Below, one piece after another: positions 24,801-37,900 of a stretch of DNA of 64,000 nt (the first letter of the stretch is position 1; each line of letters starts with the position of its first letter). This DNA comes from Nelumbo lutea. Lineage: Eukaryota; Streptophyta; Magnoliopsida; Proteales; Nelumbonaceae. The notes under the pieces are model-generated. The model worked only from the letters and a program-made list of their open reading frames with translations. It did no database searches and was not told the origin of the DNA. The translations under genes were made by a program, and so were the position numbers. The stretch lies in NCBI GenBank assembly GCA_022828595.1, contig JAKGHH010000005.1, forward strand, positions 30,640,193 through 30,704,192, written 5' to 3'.

Positions 24801-27800
24801 TCTCTATTTTCTTCCTACCATTTAATGTCTGGCCAAGATAAAATGAGGGCTGCTGATGGTTCTCTCTCTACCATCTCTGGGAATGGAGTGGTTGACCTAA
24901 GCAAGGACCTCTCACTCAAATCTATCTTGCATGTTCCCAATCATTCTTCAAATCTCTTATCTGTTTCAAAGCTTACCAAAAATTTGAATTGTAGCATAAC
25001 CTTTTTTCCTACTCATTGTGTCTTTCAGGACAGGTTGACGAAGAGAACGATTGGGAGCGGTCATGAGTGTGGAGGTCTCTACTACCTTGATGCAGACATC
25101 AGTTTGGCCTTACAAACATCTGCTACTAGTAGTCGGTCCAATGTGGAGTCAATAGCTAGGTTACATTTGTGGCATGCTAGGCTAGGTCATTTACCGTTTT
25201 CATCACTGGAAGTGTTGTTTCCAGAATTATTCAAAGGTGTTTCAAGTCAAGAGTTAGTTTGTGAAGTCTGTCAACTATCAAAGCAATGTAGAACTGTTTA
25301 TTCCAACTTTGAGTAATGACATTCAAGCTCCTTTTGACTTAGTCCACTCTGATGTTTGGGGCCCCTCTCCCATTATTTCTGTTGATGGCATTCGATACTT
25401 TATCAGTTTTATTGATCACTTTTCTCGATGCACATGGATCTACTTATTAAAAGCACGAGAAGAAATACCATGGGTAACCATGACATTTTGCAAAATGATT
25501 GAAACACAATTTGGCACGAAGATCAAACAATTCAGGTCAGATAATGCTGCAGAATACTTTGAAAGGTCCTTGAATCTGTTTATGGAGGATGCTGGAATGA
25601 TTCATCAGTCATCTTGTGCTAGTACCCCCCAACAGAATGGGGTTGCTGAACGCAACAATAGGCACCTATTGGAGACTGCTCGAGCCTTACTATTACAACA
25701 CAAAGTTCCAAAAAACTATTGGTCTCAAGCAATCCTTATTGCATCATATCTGATAAATCGAATGCCATCCAAGGTATTGGGGATGAAAACTCCTTTCTCT
25801 GTTCTTTGCCCTCATCTTCCTGACTTCTCTTTCACCGAGAGTCTTTGGTTGTGTATGCTTTATACATGTCAAGGATCCGAAGAAGAGCAAATTGGATCCT
25901 AGGGCTACAAAGGGAATCTTTTTGGGGTACTCCCCTACTCAGAAGGAATACAAGTGTTATGATCCAGTCACCAAGAAAAAATATGTCACAAAGGATGTGG
26001 TATTCTTTGAATTTCAATCCTAATTTCATTCTTCCCAGAATCCTCTTCAAGGGGAGACTAGTGGGATGGAAGAGAATTCTTCTGTTCCCCCATTCTTTGT
26101 GCCTCTCTCTACCTTAGGCCTTCCATCTTCTCCTCCTAATCCACCAAGTTGTGGTATCCCGGGTGAATCTAGTGAGGCTCCCATTGTACCAACTACTACT
26201 AGTGATGTTGCAAATATTACTGAAGACTCCAATAGGCTGCAAAGAGATATCAGAATCACCTACAACAGAAGGAAGAAGGGCCCTCTAACTCATGACAACA
26301 ACCAATTGGACTCGGATCAACCTGTCTCAGAAACTCAAGGTAATCCTATCAGTTCCTCTGACTTGGATCTTCTTATTGCCCTTCGTAAGTCTACTCGTTC
26401 TTGTACTATCAGAGACCCCATTGCTGATTTTGTGTCTTACTCACATTTGTCTCCTCGTTATCGTTCTTTTGTGTCTGCTCTCTCTTCTGTGCATGTTCCT
26501 ACCAGGTATTCTGAGGTAGTATCTGACCCAAAATGGAAAGAGGCTATGGACGAAGAAATGAAGGCCTTGATGAAAGCAGGGACTTGGGAATTAGTGGATC
26601 TACCAAAAGGGAAAGGCACTGTTGGATGCAAGTGGGTGTTCACTGTGAAGCATAGGGAGGACGGGTCCATTGAAAGGTACAAGGCTAGATTGGTAGCAAA
26701 AGGGTTAACTCAAAAAGAAGGGATTGACTACAAAGAAACCTTTGCTCCGGTGGCAAAACTCAACACAATCCGAGTTCTATTATCATTAGCTGCAAATTTC
26801 TCATGGGAGCTACATTAGTTGGACATGAAGAATGCTTTCTTGAATGGCGACCTGCATGAAGAGGTGTTCATGAATCCTCCACCAGGTTATGGGTTTGGGA
26901 AGAAGGTATGTAGACTGAAAAAAGCCCTATACGGCCTTAAGCAGTCCCCTCGAGCTTGGTTTGAGAAGCTATGTGGGGCCATGAAGAAAGGGGGTTACAC
27001 TCAAAGTAGGGCAGATCATACCCTGCTCATAAGGAAGAGAGATGGCAAACTTACAGCACTTATTGTCTATGTGGATAATATGGTAATTACAGGGGATGAT
27101 CAGGAAGAGATTAAAAGACTAAAGGAGGTCTTGGCTGCTGAATTTGAGATCAAAGACCTGGGCCAACTGAGATACTTTCTTGGGATTGAAGTTGCTAGAT
27201 CCAAAGAGGGCATCTATATATGTCAGTGGAAATACATTCTTGATCTTCTTCAAGAGACAGGCATGATGGGGTGTAGGCCAGCAGATACTCCAATAGAACA
27301 GCATCATGGTCTATAGGAGTCAGTAGGAGAGGACTACCTTGATAAGGAAAGATACCAAAAGTTAGTGGGGAAGTTGATTTACCTGTCCCTTACTCGCTCT
27401 GACATTGCTTATGCTGTACATGTTGTTAGTCAGTTCATGCACACTCCTAAGATCCCTCACATGAAAGCTGTGGAAAGGATCCTCAGATATTTGAAGTCTT
27501 GCCCGGGGAAAGGGATTCTGTTCAGAAAAAATAGTAAAATTGAAGTTGAAGGATATACTGATGCAGATTGGGCTGGCTCTGTTGGGGACAGGAAGTCTAC
27601 TTTTGGGTACTGTACCTTTGTTGGAGGAAATTTAGTTACATGGAGGAGTAAAAAACATAATGTGGTTGCAATATCTAGTGCAGAGGCTGAGTACCGAGCT
27701 ATGGCTCATGGTGTTGCTGAACTCTTATGGCTGAAGATCCTGCTTGGTGAACTTGGAATAAAGATTGAGTGCCCCCTCAGGTTGTACTGTGACAACAAGG

Positions 27801-28952
27801 CAGCCATCAACATTGCAAATAACCCAGTGCAACATGATAGAATAAAACATATTGAGATAGACCGTCACTTTGTTAGAGAAAGGATTGTCTCAGAAGAACT
27901 CTGCATTCCTTATACTCCCTCCGAGATGTAGATTGCAGATGTTCTGACTAAAGGGCGAGCTACAGTGAAATTCGTGGACTTACTTGGCAAGCTAAACATG
28001 ATTGACATCCATGCTTAGCTTGAGGGGGAGTGTTGGTTCGGCTGTCTTAATTTGTATGTTTATCTTTGTTGGGTCTTAAGTCATTAGTTATTGGGCCTAA
28101 TCTTATTTAGTGTTTATTTTGACTAGGTGTCCCATCACTAATCAGGGGCATTCTTGTCTATTTATGTAACATTATGTAATGTCCTTATATATAATAGATT
28201 AGGGCTGGCTGAGAACACTTCTGCCACCCATCTCATATCTTCTTCTTCTTCTTCTCCTCTCATTCGACAGCTCTATTTCAGCAAACAAAGTCTCTTGAGA
28301 GGCCACATTCACCGAGTTATATTTCTTCTGATTCTGTTGAACTAGCTTCTTACTCTGATCAGATGATGATTTTTTACTTAATTCTAAGCCCATTTAGGCT
28401 TCCCATGGAGATTCCAACATGTGACCATAGTTTTCAAGGCGCCAAGGCAAGGCTAGGCGACAGGGGGGCGCCTTGTCGCCTAGCTGCCTAGGCGGGCGCC
28501 TAGGCAATGAATTTTTTTCAAGTAAAACCATATATCCTAGGGTAGTTCCCTAGGTTCCATAACCATCTTTCCTTAATAATTATTCATAATTTTCATATGA
28601 GAACTATAAATTTCATGTTCAAGTCTAGAAAATCAACATTTTATGAGAAGAAAAAGAACAAAGGAAAGAAAATTCATAAAATATAGGGGCTGAACCCCTA
28701 CGTTTTTATAGGAAAGAAGAAAAGAAGAGATGGAATTAGAAGAAGAAGATGTGGAAGAAGAAAATGTATTTTGGTTAGACAAAATTTGAAGTTCTTCCAT
28801 TGCTTATTGGTTCAAGTTTTGAAATTTTTGAGGGTTCAATCAAGGATCAAAATTTTGATACGATATGCCCTGTATCGGGTGTATTGTATTGTATCTTTGG
28901 GGTCTCGATACACCTGTTTACGGGTGTTTTCATAGACCCATTTTTTTAATAA

Positions 28953-28983
<31 letters not shown>

Positions 28984-31900
28984 TGAAAACCATAGAAATA
29001 AAAAAATAGGGGGAGCACCACTATAAGTTCCAATTCACCTATGCTGATACACAGAGGTGTATCGATACTTTGAACCATGGGTTCAATACAATAGTTAGCA
29101 ATGTTTGCGTTGATTAAACCCTAACAAATAAGAAAATAATAAAAATAAATTATTATATAAACACATTTAATGAATATTCTAGTTTAATAATGCTTATTTT
29201 ATAATTATAATGCCAAAAAATTAAAAATATAAAAGTATTTTTATAACCCAGTGCACAAAACTGCTTCGCGACTGGGCAAGGTGAGCCTCCAAGGGCACCT
29301 TGTCACCTAGGCGTCACCTTGACAACTATGCATGTGACTACCAGAGAAATTGGTTCCCCCTTTGAACAATTCATCACACTTATTCTACTCTCCTCAGACT
29401 AGACTAAGGCATAAACCTCCTGAACTGAAGGTAATTCCTAACTTCCCATGATTTATACTATGATATATTCATATATAGGATTCAGTACCAAGAGAAAAGC
29501 AAATACCCGTTGTTGGGAGACAAGGGACCTGTAAGCTTTTACATCTTCATCGCATTTCCAATTCACACTTTGATAGTGGTCCAACTCTTTCTAGATTGAT
29601 GTCAGATCTAAGTAATATACTGAGAGACTCTTTTCCTCCTGCTTACAAGTGGATGATTTGGCTTGCAATTGGTATATCTTTGCATAGTGGCTCTACTTTG
29701 AATAGATAGATTTTGCTTGTTCCCATATTTCACAATCTGTTTCAGCCCACATAAATGCCTTTCTCACTTGTAGCAGCACGGAAACCAAGAGCTACAACAT
29801 CACCATACCATTCTCTTGATCCCACTTTGAGTCTTTGGTTTCTTCACTTTACCATTGAAATACCCTATTTTCCTCATCGCAGTAATATAGAGATTGATTC
29901 TCCCAGACCATTCAAGGTAATTTAGTCCATCAAAGGGAATTATAGCCATAGGGAAACTCATATACAGCCCCCATTCATTCCATTTTGACCTATAGAAACC
30001 CCAGAAGTTGCATAATCTTCAAAGGACATGATTCAGCTCACTATTCAGCTTTAAACACACACCCAAGGATCCCTCCTGACACAGATCAGTCCTAGAGACA
30101 CACCAGAATGGCAGCCCACATGCACACAATACAGTCTGGACACAATCTGGACACAAACCAGCCCTAATTTTGCCAAAAAAAACACCAATAAAGGTCAAAA
30201 GCAGGTCATCTGTGACCTACAGAAATTCCATTCTCAGGCACAAGGATCACCTGATCCACAAAGAAGTGATATGAAAAACATAGTACTTTCTCACAGCATT
30301 CAGCTGTCTTAGTTCATAGTTTTTTCTTGGTATACGACCAAGAGGAAGGGAGAAAAAACATAAAAATCTGCTGTGTCAGTCATAGGTTTGTCCTTTTGAT
30401 CTCAATCTGGAGAAGATAGAAAGATGAAGGAGAAAAAAGTTGTTTGATCTGCTCTCAAGCCCTGTAGTTTCACTCTGATACCATATTAGCAGTAAAAAAT
30501 GGTAGAAATATGGAAGAAGAGAGGAGAGAGAGAAGAGAGAAGAGAGAAGGGAGAAAAGAAGAGAAAAAGGTTGAGAGGCGAAATCAGTTCTGGCGGTGCC
30601 AGATTCTATTCGTATATATAGGGTGCCAATTAAGGAAAAAAAGGAAAAAAGACTTTATGCCCTTGTGGCACTTACAGTACAGAAACTAGTTAATTATAAA
30701 TATAGAAATTAACTATTCTAACATTATCAAACACCATTTGATTCATGTGAGAAACTAACTATTCTCAAATGAACTTGTCTGGGCTTGCCTTGAGAAGCTT
30801 GATCAGGGGTTTGGGGCAGAGGCCCTGGCCCAACCATTATGATTGAAAAGGCACACAACTGGGATTAGGCGCAAGGCACCCCAGGTGCAGGTCTTTTTAT
30901 ATGTGCCTCACTTGTGCATCTAGGCACAACTGAGGTGCACCTTTTAAATTACTGATAAGACAGAAATCTTGTTTATCATGAACAAAAAATATGGTGTGTT
31001 TTGTATGGTTCAGTCACATTAATCAGCTATATGGTGTTGCATAATATTCTCTTGTTATACTTTGATTTATTTGTTTATTGATATTTGGGCAATGAATCAA
31101 AATTATTCAGGTCAATCTTTTTCTGTATTGATACTTGGTTCCTGTAATTACAGTCACATTAATATACTATATACAGCAATGTCATTTCTCATGGAAAATT
31201 TGGCTTTCTGGTTTTGAGTTACAAGAAAGATGCTGGAAAAATGTGGTACAAAAGAAATTTTAAAGAAAAGGTTCAAAATTTTAAAACATAATTTTTTTAT
31301 ACCATTTCAACCTGGAGTTCAACTAAGACAACTTATTAAGAGCACATGCTGCATATAAAATCTTTAATTAGACAATCAAACTATGCCTTTGTTGAAATAG
31401 AAATGGTTAACTGGGTAATGACTTTTTGCTTCCTTTTGATATGGTAACCATGCCAGCAATCTTCGTTGTCCAATTTCCTTGGTCAGCTTTAAAATTTTGT
31501 AGAGGATCCAAGGCAAACATAGTATAAAGTTTAATGATTTCATTTAAACTATGGCAGGTCAGTGTCTTTCCAAACAACCCCAGAAAAAGGAAAAGATACT
31601 CAGAATTTACTGTAAAGCATTTGTTCCCAATCCTAAGCTCTCTCCAACAATCTTCAGCAAATGGTTCTGCTCCAGAGATGACAAGGTTGGGACGGAACCT
31701 CATTGGATCAACATGAATTGGTTGTCCATTACTAGATTTTTGCATATCTGCCATCACAAAAGACACTTGATGAAGTCACAGGACCAAGTTGACTACAAAT
31801 AGAGGTAGAATCACATTGGACCAACATAAATTGGTTACCCATAGCTAGCACTTTTCAGTAAATTATTGCATCAATGAGAGGGAGTGAAGCTTCATAAAGA

Positions 31901-34900
31901 TGTTTACATTTGAAAATTTATAAATATAGTCTCCAATCCATGTCTAATTTGTACAATTTACTGAATTCTTTTAACTAGTAAGAAAGATAAAAAAATGTCA
32001 TGTAACGGAGTCAATACATCTGTGAACATATAACATTGTGTACCCATACTGGTAGCTGGAAATTATATGACATACAGTTGTTCACTACTTAAAGATCAAA
32101 ACTATGTGACCAAAACATAGGTTGTTACATCTGGGGATCAATAAATATTGGATGGTTCTAGAATGTATAATACACTCCACCATCATGGCTGTTGGATTAT
32201 GTGTATATGGCATTCATTAGTTTATCTGTGTGACACCTCGGTTACCACCTACCTAGGTGGTTATCCACTCCTGAAAATAATCAATACTTTTCTAATGAAG
32301 CCCTGTGAACAGCTTGAACAAAAGTTTGTCCATATTCTTTTCCCTTTTATAGATTGATTTCATTTGTTAGGAAGTGGGAGAGAGAGAAAAGAAAAGAAAA
32401 AGCATTTATGGTTTGGTTTTAGGAATTAAGATATTCTAATGTAAATTTGTTTTGGAGGGGCAGAGCTAGAAAAAGAATTATTGATAATTTTAGGAATATA
32501 TCAATATCATGAACAAAACAGTACTGGAAATATCTATGCATCCTTGTACTAGGATTTGAAGAAAGAGCTGTTGAAATATGGGAAAAGAGTATACTTGAGA
32601 GACATACTTATCATTAATCTGCTGTTGAGCTCAGAGACACTCTCCTGGGAAACTAACAAGAATTGAGCTTCATTGACAAAATTCAACCTGCTCTCAACAT
32701 CTCTGCATGTACCAGTATGGCATTTATTCATGTAACAGGGATCCTCTGAACTGGAGAATCTTAATAAGGTGCATGGTCGACAAATAGCATTGCTAAACCA
32801 CATGTCAACTTCATTATCATAACCCTGCACTTCATATCTGTTAAAATAACCATAAGATTTAAGACAGTGACATGACAATTCAATTATGAATTAAGAAGAA
32901 TTAATTTGAGTGACAATCAATACATAATGACACAGATGCAATCAAACCCTTCCGGTAGGTCCCATTCTTCTTTTAAAATTTGACTTAAAAATTGTACTAA
33001 TGGTATAACAAACTAATAATAATGTCTAATAGTTTTCTTATCCATTACAGGAACTCTGACAATGGCATACTATAACAAAATTTCAGTAGGTCAAGGAACT
33101 GAAATGGGCCCAAGAAAAACCTTTTACAAAGCTAAATTCACTATAGAATAGGACCCTCTTGCTAATGCAATATCCTTCATCTCCATGAAAACTGAGAAGA
33201 ACAAGAACAAGGTCTTCAAATCCAAGAAAAGTCCCAGTGTTTAGGCCATGATCAACTTAGCAAATGGCAGGACTTGAGATTCTCATTGGTTAAAGTTACA
33301 GAAATGGTAGCAAACAGAACCATGAAAGTATGAATGGAAGAGGGAGCATACCGAATGAATTCAATGAAACCAATGATTAGGGTAATCTTACCCACCCAAA
33401 TAATCATGGATGACCCCCGACAACCTACCAACTCCTCCAGCAGAATTAGTCATGAAGGCGAGCATCTCAAAGGAGAAGTCCACATCACAACCTACACAAA
33501 AGGCATGAAAGGAGTAGGATGTAAAGGTAGGGGCTTCTACAGTTACCACAACATTGCAGATGCAACATGATACTCCTACATCCATGAAGATTAGACCTTG
33601 GGTCTTGAACTATGGTCTCTAGGTGCAGACTCTTACCTTTGGGGGATGCAAGTTATTTTTAACAAAAATTCTTCTGAAAAATCAAGGAGAATCTTCATCA
33701 ACTACTTGGAAGAGTACAACAGACCACTGGAATCCCATGCCCCATGAAAGCCACCTTGGTAACACAAAATGCCCGATGAAAAGCCCATGCTCAATACACA
33801 TCTTTTGGAGCAAAGGCTCAACTTTTGTCAAGTTCAGATAATTCATCAAGTTCAACTTTGAATTATCAAGTTGGACAAATATACAAAGACCCTGGCTCAA
33901 TAATTCAAAATGAATGTTTGGATGAATTGTCATCCCAAGTTCCCAACTAAAATGAAATTTTGTCATCTCTTCAGTACAAGATCAAGAACTAAATTCCATG
34001 TCAGTTAACTGGCACAACAAGTTTAGAAGAATAAAACAGAGAAATATAGAAAGGACTAGCCAAGAAAGATGCTGGAAGATCACTGGCTGCACAGATTGTG
34101 CTCAAGCTAACACCTAGAAAAATACTAGGCAAGCTGCACCAACTTCCATCCCTAGGACTAAATCAGGATGAATACAAATCCAGCAACAATAAAATCTAAT
34201 CCACTTATTAAAAATGAAGTACAAATCTAATCAGTTCTCTAGAGTTCACATTGTACTAAAATCCTTTCAGATTTTTGGATTTAAGCCAAGATTAATCTTT
34301 AAAACAATTAAGGAAACTAAAATAAATTTCAATTAACTAATCACTCTAACATATTAGTAGACGTTCAAGACTGCTATCAGCCTTGAACCCTAATAGATTT
34401 CAGGTTCGAAAATAGAAGAAAAAATATAGAGAAGAGAAGAGAAAGAGAAGAGAGAACTGTAGAACACAGGGTTGAAAGGAGGGACAGAATCTGATAGTTC
34501 TGCCTCCGCCACTTCTATTTAGTATTTATAGGTTATGCTTATTACATGGAAAGGACAGATCTGCCCTTAGTATTTACATGACAAATAGAACAAAATAAAA
34601 CTGAAATAAATCGCAACTGAAATAACAGACTGACCACCAACTAACCCTAGGATGATTAAAACACATTCTACCCTACGAACACAGCGGGACCATAGCTGTG
34701 GGGCCCACATCAGTGTTCTCTACACTCCCCCTATCATTCCCAACTTGGATAGATCCGCCTCTAACTTCTTCCTTGGTACAGCTTTGGTGAGGATATCTGC
34801 GAGCTGGATGTTGGATGTGATGTACGGGAGACACACTTCTTGTGATGAGACCCTCTCTCGTACAAAATGTCAATCAACTTCAATATGTTTAGTTCTATCA

Positions 34901-37900
34901 TGCTGCACCGGGTTGTGTGCTATATTAATAGCCGCTTGATTATCACAATACAGCATCAGGGGCTTCTCATACTCAATACCCAACTCCTCAAGTAGTGATC
35001 TCAGCCATAGGATTTCAGCCACTCTGTTAGCCATTGACCTGTATTCAGCTTCAGAACTAGATCAGGAGACAACACTCTGTTTTTTACTCCTCCAAGAGAC
35101 AAGGTTACCTCCCACAAGGGCACAATATTCAGAGGTAGACCTTCTCTCATCAACACTCCCAGCCCAATCGGCATCCGTATAGACCTCCACCTTCATGTGA
35201 TTATTGTTCTTGAACAGTATACCTTTACCCGGGCATCTCTTCAAGTATGCTAATATTCTTTCTGCTGCAAGAAGATGTGTGGTCCTAGGAGAATGCATGT
35301 ACTGGCTGACAACACTAACTGCATAACTAATATCTGGCTGAGTGAGGCAGAGATATAGCAGCTTTCCCACTAATCGTTGGAACATAACTTTGTCTTCAAG
35401 AGGCTCCCCACTCTCTGCACTAATCCTGTGATTCTATTCAATGGGTGTATCCGCAGGCTTGACACCAAACTTTCCAGTTTCTGCCAACAGATCTAGAACA
35501 TATTTCCTCTGAGAGACAAAGATCCCCTGTTTGGATCTAGCAACCTCAATACCCAAAAAATACCGTAGTGCACCAAGATCTTTCACCTCAAACTCTTGAT
35601 GAATGAATTGTTTGAGAGACTCAATCTCATGACTATCATTTCCTGTCACCACAATATCATCAACATATACTGCAAGTAATGTCAGGGAGGACTTCACCCT
35701 CTCGATGAACAGTGTATAATCTGACTGGGCTTGTACATAACCGAACTTCCCAAGGGCTAGTCTGAATCTATCAAACCAAGCTCTAAGTGACTGCTTCAAA
35801 CCATACAATGCCTTATTCAGTCGGCAGACCTTCTTACCTGTCTCTGTATCATAGAATCCAAGGAGGCAGCCGCATGTAAACCACTTCCTGCAGGTCTCCA
35901 TTCAAAAAAGCATTTTTAACATCCATTTGGTACAAGGGCCAAGTGTGGCTTGCTACAAGAGATAATAGAACTCGAATGGTGGTCATCTTGGCTACCGGGG
36001 CAAAGGTCTCCAAGTAATCTATACCATAAGTCTGGGTGAACCCTTTTGCAACTAGCCGAGCTTTGTACCTCTCAATGGAGCCATCCACATTGTGCTTCGC
36101 AGTAAATACCCATCTACATCCAACTGGTTTCTTTCCTTTGGGCAGATCAACTAGCTCCCAGGTGTTATTTTTCAACAGGGCATCCATTTCAACTTGCATT
36201 GCACTATTCTTGGAATAGAGACATTGGCAATGGAAGTAAGATAGGACCTGTAGGAGGGAGATAGGCGATCATAGGATAAAAACTGGGAAATGCAGTGGGC
36301 TGTAGATGTGGTACAATGCTGTTTCCCTTTACGGACGGCAATAGGAAGGTCAAGATCATCTGCAGGAGGTGAAGTGGACGGAGTCTCTGTGGGTCCTGGG
36401 ACTGTAATACCTAGACTTGGAGCCGCAGACGAGATTGGAGCTGGCCTAGACTACTGATGACCGGGATCAACCTGCCTGCACCGCCTGTGATAGACTCTCA
36501 ACTCCTGATCCCTCTGACCACCCTCACTATTGCAGCCCTCATCACCCAATGGAATAGGTAAGGCAACAGCTCCAAAAGTATTAACCTTACCCTCACTGCG
36601 CTCCCCCTGAAGAAAAGGACCCAAATCCCTACTCTCACTGCTCTCCCCCTGAGGAGAAACCCTCGGATAATAGGGTGTCTCCTCAAAGAAAGTGACATCC
36701 ATGGAGACAAACTTCTTCCCTGAGACAGGATCATAGCAGCAATAACCCTTTTGAGTTTGTGCATAACCAAGAAAGATGCATTGGAGGCCTTTGGTTCAAA
36801 CTTGGAGTGATGGGTCCGAGAAGCTGAACAAAACAGGTGCAACCAAATGTTTTAAAGGAAAAAGGGGATTTCACATCAAGAACCCAGGAAGGAACCCGAT
36901 TAATAAGATATACCGCCTTGAGGATAGCATCACCCCAGAAGCGAATAGGGACATTGGAGGTAAACATAATACTTCTAGCTACCTCCAAGATGTGCCTATT
37001 CTTCCTTTCTGCAACCCCATTCTGCTGAGGTGTATGAAGGCAAGTGCTCTGGTGGATAACCCTATGATTTAGAAGGTAACATGCCAATGGCTTAGCAAAG
37101 TAAAAGTATCCCTTTGCACTATCAGATCTAAGAACTTTGATCTTGGCATCAAACTGGGTTAGTATCATTTGGTGGAAGTGTTGGGTCAGAGCTGGAACCT
37201 CATCTTGTGAACGTATAAGATAAACCCAAGAAAACCGGGTATGATCATCAACAAATAACAAGAAGTATTTGTACCCATCCATAGAAGGAATGTGATATGG
37301 CCCCAAAACATCAGTATGCACAATATCAAAAGAACTATTACTCATTTTATTACTCAAAGAATAAGATTTTCTATAATGTTTGGCAAACTCACAACTTTCA
37401 CATTTCAACTGGGATAACTCAACAGACTCAAACAAAGTAGGAAACAGACTCTTTAAGGACCGAAAAGACAAACGACTTCTTATCCACTGACTCTTCCTGA
37501 CGAGAACTCTCCCTGAGCAGATAGATCCCATTCGTCTCACGGCCAATCCCAATCACCTTCTTCGTCTCCAAGTCTTGAAAAATACACCGGTCAGGGAAGA
37601 AAGTTACTGAGCAGTTCATATGTTTGGTAATACTACTGACTGAAAGAAGGTTAGTATCAAGCTTAGGAACATGCAAGACAGAAGACAAGGAGATAGCATC
37701 CGATAGCTTGATGTCACCCTTGCCAGAAATGGGGACAAGAGATCCATCAGCAATATATACTTTATCCCTACCAGAAGACAAATGATAAGTAGTAAACAAT
37801 GAAGGCAATCTAGTCATATGGTCGGATGCACCTGAATCTATTACCCAACAGGGTTCAGTAGTACCTGGAGCTGAGGCATGGTAGGCTGAGGCTCGAGTAC

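Larger units (their letters stand above)
22757..28287 (+). mobile_element. Copia-B: complete but mutated Ty1/copia element (5531 bp)
   Basis: LTRs 22757-23027 and 28031-28287, with target duplication AAGTC at 22752-22756 and 28288-28292. PBS and polypurine tract are present. Both flanks are Copia-A gag/protease sequence. The LTRs differ at roughly 18 of 255 aligned bases (about 7%, counted by eye) plus a 14-bp gap, so it is older than Copia-D. Confidence 0.95.
13876..30723 (-). mobile_element. Copia-A: Ty1/copia element carrying four later insertions
   Basis: The 5' LTR is at 30484-30723 and the 3' LTR at about 13876-14038. Flanks TCATC (13871-13875) and TTATC (30724-30728) fit a 5-bp duplication with one mismatch. 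In minus-strand order: PBS, gag, [MITE 28426-29330], gag end, [Copia-B], protease, connector, [LINE], reverse transcriptase, RNase H, polypurine tract. Subtracting the inserts leaves about 4.3 kb, a normal copia size. Fragments on both sides of each insert continue each other, which proves that they belong to one element. Confidence 0.88.
13165..30954. mobile_element. hAT-like non-autonomous DNA transposon, host of the 18-kb nest
   Basis: The left end starts CTGTTTTAAAAGTGCAAGGT. The right end, reverse-complemented, starts CAGTAATTTAAAAGGTGCAC, giving imperfect terminal inverted repeats. It is flanked by ATAAAACA (13157-13164) and ATAAGACA (30955-30962), an 8-bp duplication with one mismatch, as hAT elements make. 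Without the later insertions the element is about 0.94 kb (13165-13875 plus 30724-30954). It has no transposase. The right end carries G+C-rich GCGCAAGGCACC repeats like those of the MITE at 28426. Confidence 0.7.

Noticed and set aside
31407..31766. A 119-residue minus-strand protein containing [10 protein letters not shown]
   Set aside because: Only 31611-31747 is coding; the rest is intron, and the true continuation (SLGGCNRC) lies at 13114.
33334..33966. Possible small host gene in the 10.6-kb intron
   Set aside because: Frames on both strands are short, unlike any family I know, and lack splice or start context.
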